From assembly GCF_031846645.1 (NCBI RefSeq), contig NZ_JAVRHN010000008.1, forward strand, positions 1 to 64,000: a stretch of DNA of 64,000 bases, given 5' to 3'. This DNA is from Autumnicola psychrophila (GTDB taxonomy: Bacteria > Bacteroidota > Bacteroidia > Flavobacteriales > Flavobacteriaceae). The notes beneath the pieces are model-generated. The model saw only the letters and a program-made list of their open reading frames with translations. It made no database searches and was not told the DNA's origin. Both the position numbers and the translations under genes were made by a program. How positions within the stretch are numbered: position 1 is the first letter of the stretch; each line of letters begins with the position of its first letter. Positions 38,337-47,214 of this stretch are shown here, piece after piece.

Positions 38337-39584
38337 ATGATGAAATTTCAGAAGAATCAAATTCGGTTTATATTAATATGTTTCGCTTTAACAACTATAA
38401 TTAGTTGTAAAAATGCTGAAAAAGAGGAAGCTGATGAAATGGCTTCTGTAGATAAAATTGTTCCTGAAGACTTGAATTGGTCAGAGAGAATGTTGCAGTC
38501 TGAAATGTATCGCTTTCCTGAAGCTTCCAAACTGGACTTTCGTGAAGAACCAGGATGGAGTTATACTAATGGTCTTGTTTTGAAGGCAGCCAAAGAAGTT
38601 TATCAGGAAACCAATGACGAAAGATACTATGGCTATATCTACGATTATGCTGATACTTTGATTACAGATGAAGGCGATATCAGAACCTATGATTTAACAG
38701 ATCAGAACCTGGATATGCTTAATTCTGGGAATACGCTGCTTTTTCTTTATTCGAAAACCAAAGAAGAACGTTTTCTGGAAGCTTTGAAGTTATTACGAAG
38801 CCAGATAGAAACCCAGCCACGAACAAAAAAAGGCGGTTTTTGGCATAAACAGCGCTATACACAGCAAATGTGGCTGGACGGGCTCTATATGGCCCATCCT
38901 TTTTATGCCCACTACACTCAAACGTTTAGCGAAGAGGTAGAAGCAGAGCAAGCCTATAATGATATTGTGCACCAGTTTGATCTTGTTCAGGAGCATATGA
39001 AAGATGAAGAAACTGGTTTGCTTTATCATGGCTGGGATTCCAGTAAACAACAAAAATGGGCAGACAAAAAAACAGGGACTTCTCCTAACTTCTGGTCTCG
39101 TGCAATGGGCTGGTACGGTATGGCCATGGTAGATGTGCTGGATTATCTTCCGCAAGATCATGAAGGCCGTGACAGGATCATTGAATATCTGAACCAGTTT
39201 GCGGAAGCTATTACAAAAGTTCAGCATAAAGAATCCGGACTTTGGTACCAGGTCCTGGATCAGGGCGACCGTGAAGGTAATTATCTCGAAGCTTCAGGTT
39301 CTTCTATGTTTAGTTATACCCTGGCTAAGGCTGCAAAGAAGGGCTATATCGCTCAAAAATATATGGAGGTGGCTGAAAAGGCTTATGAAGGTGTTCTTAA
39401 TAACCTTGTTACTGTGGAGGAAAATGGAGTGGTCAATTTAAACCAGGTTTGTGCTGTGGCAGGTTTGGGTGGGGATCCATATCGCGATGCTTCTTATGAA
39501 TATTATATTAATGAAGAAATAAGGAGTAACGATCCAAAAGGAACAGGGCCTTTCATCCTGGCCAGCCTACAGTTAGATAGATAA
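38337..39584 (+). CDS. GH105 unsaturated galacturonyl/rhamnogalacturonyl hydrolase 2
   Basis: A 415-aa lipoprotein with lipobox C24 (TTIISCKNA). It repeats the GH105 features of its paralogue at 36019: WSYTNGLVLKAAKEVYQETN, GGFWHKQRYTQQMWLDGLYM (catalytic-type aspartate near 180), LLYHGWDSSKQQKWADKKTG, FWSRAMGWYGMAMVDVLDYL, REGNYLEASGSSMFSYTLAK and AGLGGDPYRDASYEYYINEE. The two probably differ in acceptor preference (unsaturated galacturonate on galacturonate or on rhamnose). Start ATG-ATG lies 2 bp after the DUF4861 stop, and a GH43 gene follows 13 bp downstream. Confidence 0.93.
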   Translation: MMKFQKNQIRFILICFALTTIISCKNAEKEEADEMASVDKIVPEDLNWSERMLQSEMYRFPEASKLDFREEPGWSYTNGLVLKAAKEVYQETNDERYYGYIYDYADTLITDEGDIRTYDLTDQNLDMLNSGNTLLFLYSKTKEERFLEALKLLRSQIETQPRTKKGGFWHKQRYTQQMWLDGLYMAHPFYAHYTQTFSEEVEAEQAYNDIVHQFDLVQEHMKDEETGLLYHGWDSSKQQKWADKKTGTSPNFWSRAMGWYGMAMVDVLDYLPQDHEGRDRIIEYLNQFAEAITKVQHKESGLWYQVLDQGDREGNYLEASGSSMFSYTLAKAAKKGYIAQKYMEVAEKAYEGVLNNLVTVEENGVVNLNQVCAVAGLGGDPYRDASYEYYINEEIRSNDPKGTGPFILASLQLDR

Positions 39585-39597
39585 AAGGAATAAAACA

Positions 39598-41226
39598 ATG
39601 AAATTATTTTCAGTACTTCCTTTTTTATTCATCACTTTGAGTGTTTTAGCTCAGAATCCCGATACTTATAAATCTGAGGTATGGGTTTCAGACAACCAGG
39701 ATGGAACTTATACCAACCCAATTCTTTATGCCGATTATTCCGATCCAGACGTGGCAAGGGTGGGTGATAATTATTACATGACCGCTTCCAGCTTTAATGC
39801 CGCACCGGGTTTACCTATTCTGCATTCCAAAGATATGATTAACTGGAAAATCATCAATTATGCTCTACCAAAGCAGGTGCCCGAAGAAACGTTTGCTGTT
39901 CCGCAGCATGGGAATGGAGTATGGGCACCAAGCATCCGGTCCCACAATAATGCACTGTATATTTATTGGGGGGATCCCGATCATGGCATTTATATGGTTA
40001 AAACCGATGATCCCTATGGTAATTGGGAGGAGCCGGTACTGGTTATGGAGGGCAAAGGACTTATAGATCCATCTCCGCTTTGGGATGATGATGGCAAAGC
40101 ATATCTTGTTCATGCTTATGCGGGGAGCCGTGCGGGAGTGAAAAGTCTGCTTTCAGTAAATAAAATGAATGCTGAAGGAACCAAAGTCCTTGATGCCGGT
40201 CAACATGTTTTTGATGGTCACGATGATCAACCTACAGTAGAAGGAACCAAATTTTATAAAAGAAACGGTTACTATTACATCTTTGCCCCTGCCGGCGGAG
40301 TTTCCACAGGATGGCAACTTATACTAAGGTCAAAAAATATTTACGGCCCCTATGAAGAAAAAGTAGTGTTGGAACAAGGTAGTACCGATATTAATGGTCC
40401 GCACCAGGGCGCCTGGGTTCAAACGCCTGAAGGAGAAGATTGGTTTTACCATTTTCAGGATGTGGAAGCCTATGGGCGCATAGTGCATTTACAACCCATG
40501 AATTGGAAAAATGACTGGCCGGTAATGGGCGAGGATAAAGATGGAAACGGAATAGGAGAGCCGGTGAAAACTTATAAAAAGCCAAACGTTGGAAAAAATT
40601 ATCCTATAGTAACTCCTGTTGAAAGTACTGAATTTGAAGAAGATAGTTTGGGCATGCAATGGCAGTGGCAGGCAAACCCTGAAGTGGTATGGCATGCTAA
40701 ACTACCCGGTAATGATTACCTGAGGTTATTTTCCATTAAAACTCCTGAAGATTCACCAAATCTCTGGATGACACCAAACCTTTTACTGCAAAAGTTTCCT
40801 GCTCCGGACTTTACAGCGACAACTAAAATCAGTCTTTTTCCGCAGGAAGCTGAGGAAGGAAAAAGAGCCGGACTTATAGTGATGGGAATGGATTATGCCA
40901 CGCTAACACTTACTCATGATGAGGAAGATTTTATTATAAGACAAACTCAGGCAATTGATGCCATAGATGGAGAGGAAGAACTTATTATTGCTGAAAAACA
41001 TATCAGCTCTAACGAAGTTGTTTTTCGGGTAGAGGTAAACGCACCCGATGCTATGTGCCAATTCAGTTATAGCGAAAATGGGAAGAATTTTACACAAATT
41101 GGTAATCCCTTTAAAGCAAAGCCAGGTAAGTGGATTGGAGCAAAAGTTGGTTTATTTAGTGTAAGTACACAGGAAGCTAAAAGGGGTGGTTATGCCGATG
41201 TTCAATATTTTAGAATCAGTAAGTAG
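39598..41226 (+). CDS. GH43-family glycosidase with C-terminal beta-sandwich
   Basis: A 542-aa protein with a type I signal peptide (ends TLSVLAQ). The five-bladed propeller carries the GH43 acids: the general base in YADYSDPDVAR (~47), the pKa-modulating aspartate in GLIDPSPLWDDDG (~155) and the acid in PTVEGTKFYKRNGYYYIF (~213). After about residue 335 a concanavalin-A-like GH43 C-terminal domain follows (FTATTKISLFPQEAEEGKRA, GLIVMGMDYATLTLTHDEED). This layout is typical of periplasmic beta-xylosidase/alpha-arabinofuranosidase-type GH43 enzymes. In this locus arabinan or xylogalacturonan side chains are likely targets. It is co-transcribed with the GH105 genes. Confidence 0.92.
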   Translation: MKLFSVLPFLFITLSVLAQNPDTYKSEVWVSDNQDGTYTNPILYADYSDPDVARVGDNYYMTASSFNAAPGLPILHSKDMINWKIINYALPKQVPEETFAVPQHGNGVWAPSIRSHNNALYIYWGDPDHGIYMVKTDDPYGNWEEPVLVMEGKGLIDPSPLWDDDGKAYLVHAYAGSRAGVKSLLSVNKMNAEGTKVLDAGQHVFDGHDDQPTVEGTKFYKRNGYYYIFAPAGGVSTGWQLILRSKNIYGPYEEKVVLEQGSTDINGPHQGAWVQTPEGEDWFYHFQDVEAYGRIVHLQPMNWKNDWPVMGEDKDGNGIGEPVKTYKKPNVGKNYPIVTPVESTEFEEDSLGMQWQWQANPEVVWHAKLPGNDYLRLFSIKTPEDSPNLWMTPNLLLQKFPAPDFTATTKISLFPQEAEEGKRAGLIVMGMDYATLTLTHDEEDFIIRQTQAIDAIDGEEELIIAEKHISSNEVVFRVEVNAPDAMCQFSYSENGKNFTQIGNPFKAKPGKWIGAKVGLFSVSTQEAKRGGYADVQYFRISK

Positions 41227-41338
41227 GATTAGTACCAGCTCGCATGATGCTAAATCTGTTTCAGCATATAAAAAAGAGTCTGAAATATTTTCAAGCAACA
41301 GAGTCTTTGAAGATTATGAAATCACAAATAACAAGTAA

Positions 41339-43036
41339 ATGAAAATAATAAATAAATTATTGCTGTCGATTTTCGTTCTTTCAGGATTGGGAGTTGTTAA
41401 TGCGCAGCAAAATTCCTCTTGGGATTCTGCCAACATCTATAAATATATAGAATTTGATATGCCCAGGGTACAGGAACCTGTATTTGCCGATTATGACGTA
41501 AATATATTGGATTTTGGCGCTGTGGGGAACGGACTTCACAAAAACACTGAAGCCTTTAAAAAGGCCATTATCGATGTTGCCAAAAATGGTGGGGGAAAAA
41601 TAATTGTGCCAAGAGGAATGTGGTTAACCGGCCCTATCCACTTCCGCAGCAATATCAACCTTCATTTGGAAGATGGTGCCTTTATTATTTTTAGCAAAGA
41701 TTTTGATGATTATAAACTTGTTAAGACAAGTTTTGAAGGCTTGAACACTGTGCGTAATGAATCGCCCATTAATGCCTTAGAGGTTGAAAATATCGCCATC
41801 ACCGGCCAGGGGGTAATCGATGGTAACGGGGGCGCCTGGAGACCGGTCAAAAAAGGGAAAATGACATCCTCCCAGTGGAACAACCTTGTAGAGTCTGACG
41901 GAGTCTTATCTGAAGACGGAAAACTCTGGTTTCCTACAGAAAGTTCAAAAAAAGGATATAATAGCACCACCAATTTTAATGTTCCTGATAAGCTTTTAGA
42001 TGAAGAGTTGCAGTGGGTTAAGGATTTTTTACGACCGGTAATGGTGAGCATTGTAAATAGTAAAAAAATTTTGCTGGATGGACCAACTTTTCAGAATTCA
42101 CCTGCCTGGAACATCCACCCGCTAATGAGTGAAGATATTACTATTCGAAATCTTACCGTTAGAAATCCCTGGTATTCACAAAACGGGGATGGACTTGACC
42201 TGGAATCTTGTAAAAATGTGGTGATTTACAATAATACTTTCGATGTGGGAGATGATGCCATTTGCTTCAAATCTGGTAAAAATGAGGACGGCCGTGAGCG
42301 CGGAATCCCTACCGAAAATGTGATTGTAAAAAATAATATTGTTTACCACGGCCATGGAGGCTTTGTGATTGGCAGTGAAATGTCTGGCGGTGTTAAGAAT
42401 GTACATGTTTCAAATTGCACTTTTATGGGCACCGATGTAGGTCTTAGATTTAAGAGTACCCGGGGCCGCGGCGGAGTCGTGGAGAATATTTACATTTCTA
42501 ACATCGATATGGTAAATATTCCCACTGAAGCCATTCGTTTCAATCTTTTTTATGGCGGAAACTCTCCAATCCTTGAGGGAGATCAAGATGTTGCTGATGA
42601 AGCACGGGATGAATCTGTGGTTCCTGTAACAGAAGAAACTCCTTCTTTTCGTGATATCCATATGAGGAATATTACAGCAACAGGATCAAATACCGCTGCT
42701 TTTTTTATGGGATTACCAGAAATGAAGCTGAAGAATGTAACTCTGCAAGATGCTATTTTTGAGGCAGAAAAAGGAATTACAATCATAGATGCAAATGGTA
42801 TTGAACTAAAAAACGTAAAGGTTTTACAAAAGAAAGGACCTTCCCTGGTTCTTTATAACACTAAAAATGTTGATATAAACAATTTTGATTATAATAAAAA
42901 TGAAAATGCAGCTTCCATACGTGTACTTGGAGAAAGTGCAGAGATAAACTTTTTAGAAAGCAATATTTCTGAAGAAGATATTGAGGGAAAAGTCTCAGCA
43001 GCATTACCCCAAAAAAAAAAGCAAAAAAACTTATAG
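41339..43036 (+). CDS. GH28-family polygalacturonase 3, runs into an A10 frameshift site
   Basis: The GH28 reading frame covers 565 aa. A type I signal peptide (ends GVVNAQ) is followed by VNILDFGAVGNGLHKNTEAF and the active-site blocks NGDGLDLESC (~282), DVGDDAICFKSG (~304), HGHGGFVIGSE (~338) and VGLRFKS (~370). A ~60-aa insertion lies around residues 165-225. The frame stops at 43034-43036, 14 bases after a run of ten A (43011-43020). If one base is re-read or one A added, the protein continues into the PL9 domain ending at 44157. The zero-frame codons there (CAA AAA AAA AAG) contain the A-AAA-AAG heptamer. Either a GH28-PL9 fusion made by slippage, or a frameshift mutation or sequencing error, is possible. 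Confidence 0.9.
   Translation: MKIINKLLLSIFVLSGLGVVNAQQNSSWDSANIYKYIEFDMPRVQEPVFADYDVNILDFGAVGNGLHKNTEAFKKAIIDVAKNGGGKIIVPRGMWLTGPIHFRSNINLHLEDGAFIIFSKDFDDYKLVKTSFEGLNTVRNESPINALEVENIAITGQGVIDGNGGAWRPVKKGKMTSSQWNNLVESDGVLSEDGKLWFPTESSKKGYNSTTNFNVPDKLLDEELQWVKDFLRPVMVSIVNSKKILLDGPTFQNSPAWNIHPLMSEDITIRNLTVRNPWYSQNGDGLDLESCKNVVIYNNTFDVGDDAICFKSGKNEDGRERGIPTENVIVKNNIVYHGHGGFVIGSEMSGGVKNVHVSNCTFMGTDVGLRFKSTRGRGGVVENIYISNIDMVNIPTEAIRFNLFYGGNSPILEGDQDVADEARDESVVPVTEETPSFRDIHMRNITATGSNTAAFFMGLPEMKLKNVTLQDAIFEAEKGITIIDANGIELKNVKVLQKKGPSLVLYNTKNVDINNFDYNKNENAASIRVLGESAEINFLESNISEEDIEGKVSAALPQKKKQKNL
43011..43030 (+). other. A-rich slippery site at the GH28/PL9 junction
   Basis: CCCC-A10-GC-A7-C. The A-AAA-AAG heptamer lies in the zero frame (as in dnaX-type -1 frameshifting), and the long A run is also suited to polymerase slippage. 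The PL9 frame is open through the run (from 43006 or earlier). Confidence 0.7.
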
Positions 43037-43059
43037 AGGTCAGCACATCGCAGCAGCTT

Positions 43060-44157
43060 GTGAAAGCAATTAACGATGCAGAACCCGGCGACTCTATTTT
43101 TGTTAAAACAGGCAGGTATTCTATTAGCAAAAGGATATTTATAAATGATTCCGGGACTTCAGATCGTTCTATTTTTCTTATTGGTGATATATCAGGAGAA
43201 AGACCTGTTCTTGATTTTTCTTCTATGAAGGAGGATTCTTCAAATCAGGGAATTGTACTAAAGGCCGATAATTGGCATATTAAGGGGCTGCAATTTTATA
43301 AAGCCGGGGATAATGGATTGCACATAAGGGGGAACAATAACATTATTGAATTCTGCAGTTTTTCTGAATGTGCTGACACCGGCCTTCAGCTGGATGATGG
43401 TGCTTCAAATAATACTATTTTAAATTGCGATTCATTTTATAATGCCGATTCAAAATTAGAGAATGCAGATGGCTTTGCAGTAAAAATGGATGTGGGTTCC
43501 GGAAACAGGTTTATTGGTTGCCGTGCCTGGAACAATCTTGACGATGGCTGGGACGGTTACCTTAGGGAAGCGGATAATGTAAAAACTACCTATCAAAATT
43601 GCTGGGCTTTTAATAACGGCTATTTAAAAAATGGCAATAAAGGAAAAGGCGATGGCAACGGCTTTAAAACCGGCGGGAGTGATAATAAGACACGAAAGCA
43701 TAATGCTTCTTATTATCGTTGTATGGCAGTAAATAATGTGAGCGACGGGTTTGACCATAACAGCAACCGTGGTGAAGTTTCAATTTTAAACTGTTCTGCC
43801 ACTGGCAACGGCCGTAATTTCGCCTTTGCTGAAAAAAACGGACTTGAAAAAATAACAATTATCAATAGTCTGGTTATGGGAGATTTAGGGAAATATAATG
43901 CTGAAGTCGAGGAAGTGAGAAATAACAGCTGGCAGATGAATTTAACCGTCTCTGAAAAGGATTTTGTTTCTGTAGATACTTCGGAATTGTCAAAGCCAAG
44001 AAAAAGGGATGGCAGCCTGCCGGATATCGGTTTTATGAGACCCAGAGAAAATACTGAACTGGTAGATGCTGGTGTTGTAACAGACAAAATTTACAGTGGT
44101 AAGGCCCCGGATATAGGTGCTTTGGAATCAGAACCTATTGAAAATTACCTAAAATAA
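43060..44157 (+). CDS. PL9 pectate lyase domain, -1 frame continuation of GH28 3
   Basis: Coordinates begin at a nominal GTG; the frame is open upstream to the A10 run (LIEVSTSQQLVKAINDAEPG). The ~365 residues are a complete PL9 beta-helix closely similar to the lyase domain of the gene at 22073: CADTGLQLDDGASNNTILNC, the calcium-site block DDGWDGYLREADNV, GDGNGFKTGG with the catalytic lysine, and DGFDHNSNRGEVSILNCSA. There is no signal peptide, no ribosome site and no good ATG, so on its own the protein would stay in the cytoplasm where it has no substrate. That supports translation as part of the GH28 protein or a very recent disruption. It is followed by a gene remnant and the esterase fusion gene. 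Confidence 0.8.
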   Translation: MKAINDAEPGDSIFVKTGRYSISKRIFINDSGTSDRSIFLIGDISGERPVLDFSSMKEDSSNQGIVLKADNWHIKGLQFYKAGDNGLHIRGNNNIIEFCSFSECADTGLQLDDGASNNTILNCDSFYNADSKLENADGFAVKMDVGSGNRFIGCRAWNNLDDGWDGYLREADNVKTTYQNCWAFNNGYLKNGNKGKGDGNGFKTGGSDNKTRKHNASYYRCMAVNNVSDGFDHNSNRGEVSILNCSATGNGRNFAFAEKNGLEKITIINSLVMGDLGKYNAEVEEVRNNSWQMNLTVSEKDFVSVDTSELSKPRKRDGSLPDIGFMRPRENTELVDAGVVTDKIYSGKAPDIGALESEPIENYLK

Positions 44158-44427
44158 TGAAAAAGTGGGTGATGGCCGCGCTCCACTCCCGCAGACGAAC
44201 GACTGGAAAGTTTTGCTGAAACTGGTGATCTTTTGCTGATGTCCCTTTATTTCCAATTTGTACCTGGGGCATCAGGAGAAAATTCTAATCAATTTTATCA
44301 GAATCCTGAAGTAAAAACATCTTTTGTTTCAGAAAAAGCGGTGGTTAGGGAATTGCGTTTACCAGATTATATTGTTTATGATGTAGTAACAGATAAAGGT
44401 ATAACCTATGTCTATAAAACTAAATAG
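44158..44427 (+). pseudogene. Remnant of the 3' end of an unidentified gene
   Basis: Protein-like sequence is split over frames: GDGRAPLPQTNDWK (from about 44169) is followed in another frame by FAETGDLLLMSLYFQFVPGA and LRLPDYIVYDVVTDKGITYV, ending YKTK and a stop at 44427. The ATG at 44158 leads to an early stop. It looks like the last ~90 residues of a lost enzyme or binding protein. The family was not recognised. Its tail overlaps the start of the next gene by 20 bases. Confidence 0.45.
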
Positions 44428-46327
44428 AATGCACGTTAAGAACATCATCATTTTTTTGCTTATTTTCTCGGGCTTCACATGCAAATCTGTTGCCCAGGAA
44501 CACGAAGTAAAGCCTTATACTATCGAGGGAACATATGAAAAACTGAAAAAGGATTACCCGTTCATTCGTCCGGTACAAGCGTTTTCTTCTGATAATTTTA
44601 TTGCTGAAGAAGACATTGTTTATAAGAAAACGCCTGAAAAGGATTTAAAGGTAGATATTTATATGCCAAAGGCTGAAATTGGCCAAAAGGACCCTGCGGT
44701 TTTGCTTGTTCATGGGGGAGGATGGTTAACCGGGAGCAAGGAAAACGAGCGGGTGATGGCCCAGCATCTGGGTGATAATGGTTATGTTGCCGTAACTGCC
44801 GCTTACCGACTGGGGACTGAAGCAATATATCCCGCAGGAGTCCTGGATTTGAAAGACGCTGTTAAATGGATGCGCCAAAATGCCGAAGAGTATCATATAG
44901 ATAAGTCGAAAATTGCCATTTTAGGAGCTTCAGCCGGAGCACAACTGGCAACATTGTTGGGAGTAACTCCCGATGCTGAAATTTATAATACTGAAAATAG
45001 TAATTTTTCAGATAAAGTACAGGCGATTGTAAATTTAGACGGAATTGTCTCTTTTGTTCATCCTGAAGCAGAAGAAGGCTGGATGGCGGCCACCTGGCTG
45101 GGCGGCTCAAAAGCTGAAAAACCAGAGTTATGGCAAGAAGCATCTCCGCTAGAATACATAAATGAAGATACTCCGCCTACCTTATTTATAAATAGTTCTT
45201 TTCCAAGGTTTCATGCGGGCAGGGATGATATGACCAGGATCATGGAGGAGAATGATATTTATTATGAAGTACATACCCTTGAAAATTCACCACATTCCTT
45301 TTGGTTAATGCATCCCTGGTTTGACGAAACGTTGGAATTAACCACCTCTTTTCTGGATAAGGTGCTTCAAAATTCTTCTTCGGCAAAAGATTCTTACCGG
45401 GAAATTACTGTAGCACAGGATGGTTCGGGAGAGTTTGAAAAAATTCAGGATGCCATCAATTCCACCCGTGATCTTGGGCCTGGCGAAGTGGTGATTCATA
45501 TTAAAAATGGAACTTATAACGAGAAAGTGGAAATTCCCAGCTGGAAACATCAATTATCATTTATTGGTGAAAGTAAAGATGGAACTATAATCGTTAACGA
45601 CGATTATTCAGGAAAAATGAATCCGCAAACCGGTAAAGAGCATTCAACCTTTACTTCTTATTCCTTATTGGTTCGTGGGGATGATATTAAAATTCAAAAT
45701 CTCACTATCAAAAACTCATCCTGTGGAGAAGGTCAGGCGGTGGCATTGCATGTAGAAGGTGACCGCTTCGTGATTAAAAATTGCAATATTTTGGGATGCC
45801 AGGATACCATTTACACCGCAACGGAAGGCAGTCGGCAGCTGTATCTCGACTGCTATATAGAAGGCACAACAGATTTTATATTTGGAGAAGCAACGGCCGT
45901 TTTTAAAAACTGTACGATTAAAAGCTTACGGAATTCTTATATCACTGCGGCTGCTACTCCTCAAAATCAGCAATTTGGCTATGTCTTTCTCAATTGCAGA
46001 CTTATAGCTGCCGAAGGTGTGAATGAGGTGTATCTCGGCAGGCCCTGGAGACCATATGCGCAAACGGTTTTCATTAATTCTGAATTAGGAAACCATATAG
46101 TTGCGGAAGGCTGGAACGCATGGCCTGGTGATGAAATGTTTCCTAATAAGGAAAAAACTACTTACTATGCTGAATATAATAATATCGGCCCCGGCTCGGA
46201 CCCTGAAAAACGGGTAGACTGGTCACATCAGCTAACAAACGAGGAAGCGCAAGAATATACTATAAAGAAGATTTTCAGCAATACCAATGACTGGTATTGG
46301 GCTTCTCAAATTCACAGTAGTAAATAA
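44408..46327 (+). CDS. Bifunctional alpha/beta-hydrolase esterase (acetylesterase-type) fused to CE8 pectin methylesterase
   Basis: A 639-aa protein; ATG at 44408 or the in-frame ATG at 44429 both lead into a signal peptide (ends SVAQ). Residues ~45-320 are an alpha/beta-hydrolase of the BD-FAE/CE10-like type: oxyanion motif HGGGW (~101), nucleophile motif GASAGAQLA (~172) and the late histidine in ENSPHSFWLMHPW. Residues ~335-639 are a CE8 beta-helix: REITVAQDGSGEFEKIQDAI, GCQDTIY (~464), TTDFIFG (~489) and YLGRPWRPYAQTVFIN (~543). The pair would remove acetyl (inferred) and methyl esters from the same galacturonate backbone. It is followed 9 bp later by the CE12 acetylesterase gene. Confidence 0.92.
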   Translation: MSIKLNRMHVKNIIIFLLIFSGFTCKSVAQEHEVKPYTIEGTYEKLKKDYPFIRPVQAFSSDNFIAEEDIVYKKTPEKDLKVDIYMPKAEIGQKDPAVLLVHGGGWLTGSKENERVMAQHLGDNGYVAVTAAYRLGTEAIYPAGVLDLKDAVKWMRQNAEEYHIDKSKIAILGASAGAQLATLLGVTPDAEIYNTENSNFSDKVQAIVNLDGIVSFVHPEAEEGWMAATWLGGSKAEKPELWQEASPLEYINEDTPPTLFINSSFPRFHAGRDDMTRIMEENDIYYEVHTLENSPHSFWLMHPWFDETLELTTSFLDKVLQNSSSAKDSYREITVAQDGSGEFEKIQDAINSTRDLGPGEVVIHIKNGTYNEKVEIPSWKHQLSFIGESKDGTIIVNDDYSGKMNPQTGKEHSTFTSYSLLVRGDDIKIQNLTIKNSSCGEGQAVALHVEGDRFVIKNCNILGCQDTIYTATEGSRQLYLDCYIEGTTDFIFGEATAVFKNCTIKSLRNSYITAAATPQNQQFGYVFLNCRLIAAEGVNEVYLGRPWRPYAQTVFINSELGNHIVAEGWNAWPGDEMFPNKEKTTYYAEYNNIGPGSDPEKRVDWSHQLTNEEAQEYTIKKIFSNTNDWYWASQIHSSK

Positions 46328-46336
46328 GAATATTTT

Positions 46337-47104
46337 ATGATGAATGTTATTTTCTGTTTTCTAATTCTTTTCTCTGCAGCAATTTCTGCACAGGAACAGC
46401 CAACTTTATATCTGATAGGTGATTCCACAATGTCTGATAAAAAAGATCCTGAAGAAAATCCAGAGCATGGATGGGGGCAGATGCTGCCGGAATTAATGAC
46501 TTCAGGAATTAGTATTGAAAACCATGCGGTAAATGGAAGAAGTACCAGAAGTTTTATTGCTGAAGGAAGGTGGGAAGATGTTAAGAATAAGCTGGAGCCG
46601 GGAGATTATGTTTTTATTCAGTTTGGTCATAATGATCAAAAAGTAAAAGATCCAACCCGGTACACAAACCCTTTTACTCAGTACCGTGCTAATCTGGAGA
46701 AATTTGTAGAGGAAACAAGGGAAAAAGGAGCTACTCCCATATTATTAAGTTCTATAGTGAGGAGGAATTTTAATGAAGAAGGAGTTCTGGTAGATACTCA
46801 CGGAGAATATCCGTTGGTAACACGTATGGTGGCAAAAGATCTCCAGGTTACATTCATAGATATGCAGTTGTTTACGGAGCAGCTGGAAATCGCTTATGGG
46901 CCTGAAGATTCTAAAAATTTGCATCTGCACCTGGAACCTGGGGAAGATCCCTACGAGCCTGAAGGAGTGGTTGATAATACTCACTTATCTAAAACCGGAG
47001 CGACCATAGTGGCGAGCCTGTTACTTCAGGAAATCTCTAAAAAGGATCTTGGATTGAAAGAATTTATAAAACCTGAAGTTCTGAAGAAAGATTTAATGAA
47101 GTAA
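46337..47104 (+). CDS. CE12-family rhamnogalacturonan acetylesterase (SGNH hydrolase)
   Basis: A 255-aa protein with a signal peptide (ends AAISAQE). The SGNH blocks are block I LIGDSTMSDKK with the nucleophile S30, block II NHAVNGRSTRSF with the glycine, block III FIQFGHNDQK with the asparagine (~98), and block V DNTHLSKTGA with the aspartate and histidine (~213-216). This is the CE12 pattern of rhamnogalacturonan acetylesterases, which remove acetyl groups from galacturonate in pectin. Located 9 bp after the esterase fusion gene, it is part of a deesterification set. Confidence 0.93.
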   Translation: MMNVIFCFLILFSAAISAQEQPTLYLIGDSTMSDKKDPEENPEHGWGQMLPELMTSGISIENHAVNGRSTRSFIAEGRWEDVKNKLEPGDYVFIQFGHNDQKVKDPTRYTNPFTQYRANLEKFVEETREKGATPILLSSIVRRNFNEEGVLVDTHGEYPLVTRMVAKDLQVTFIDMQLFTEQLEIAYGPEDSKNLHLHLEPGEDPYEPEGVVDNTHLSKTGATIVASLLLQEISKKDLGLKEFIKPEVLKKDLMK

Positions 47105-47214
47105 AACATGCATCAATAAATAATAGGAGCCATATTGGACTAAGTGGAAAAAGATAATAATAATTTACAGCTGGACCTCAAGTAGGTTTAAGGTAATAAC
47201 AGTAAAAAACTAAA

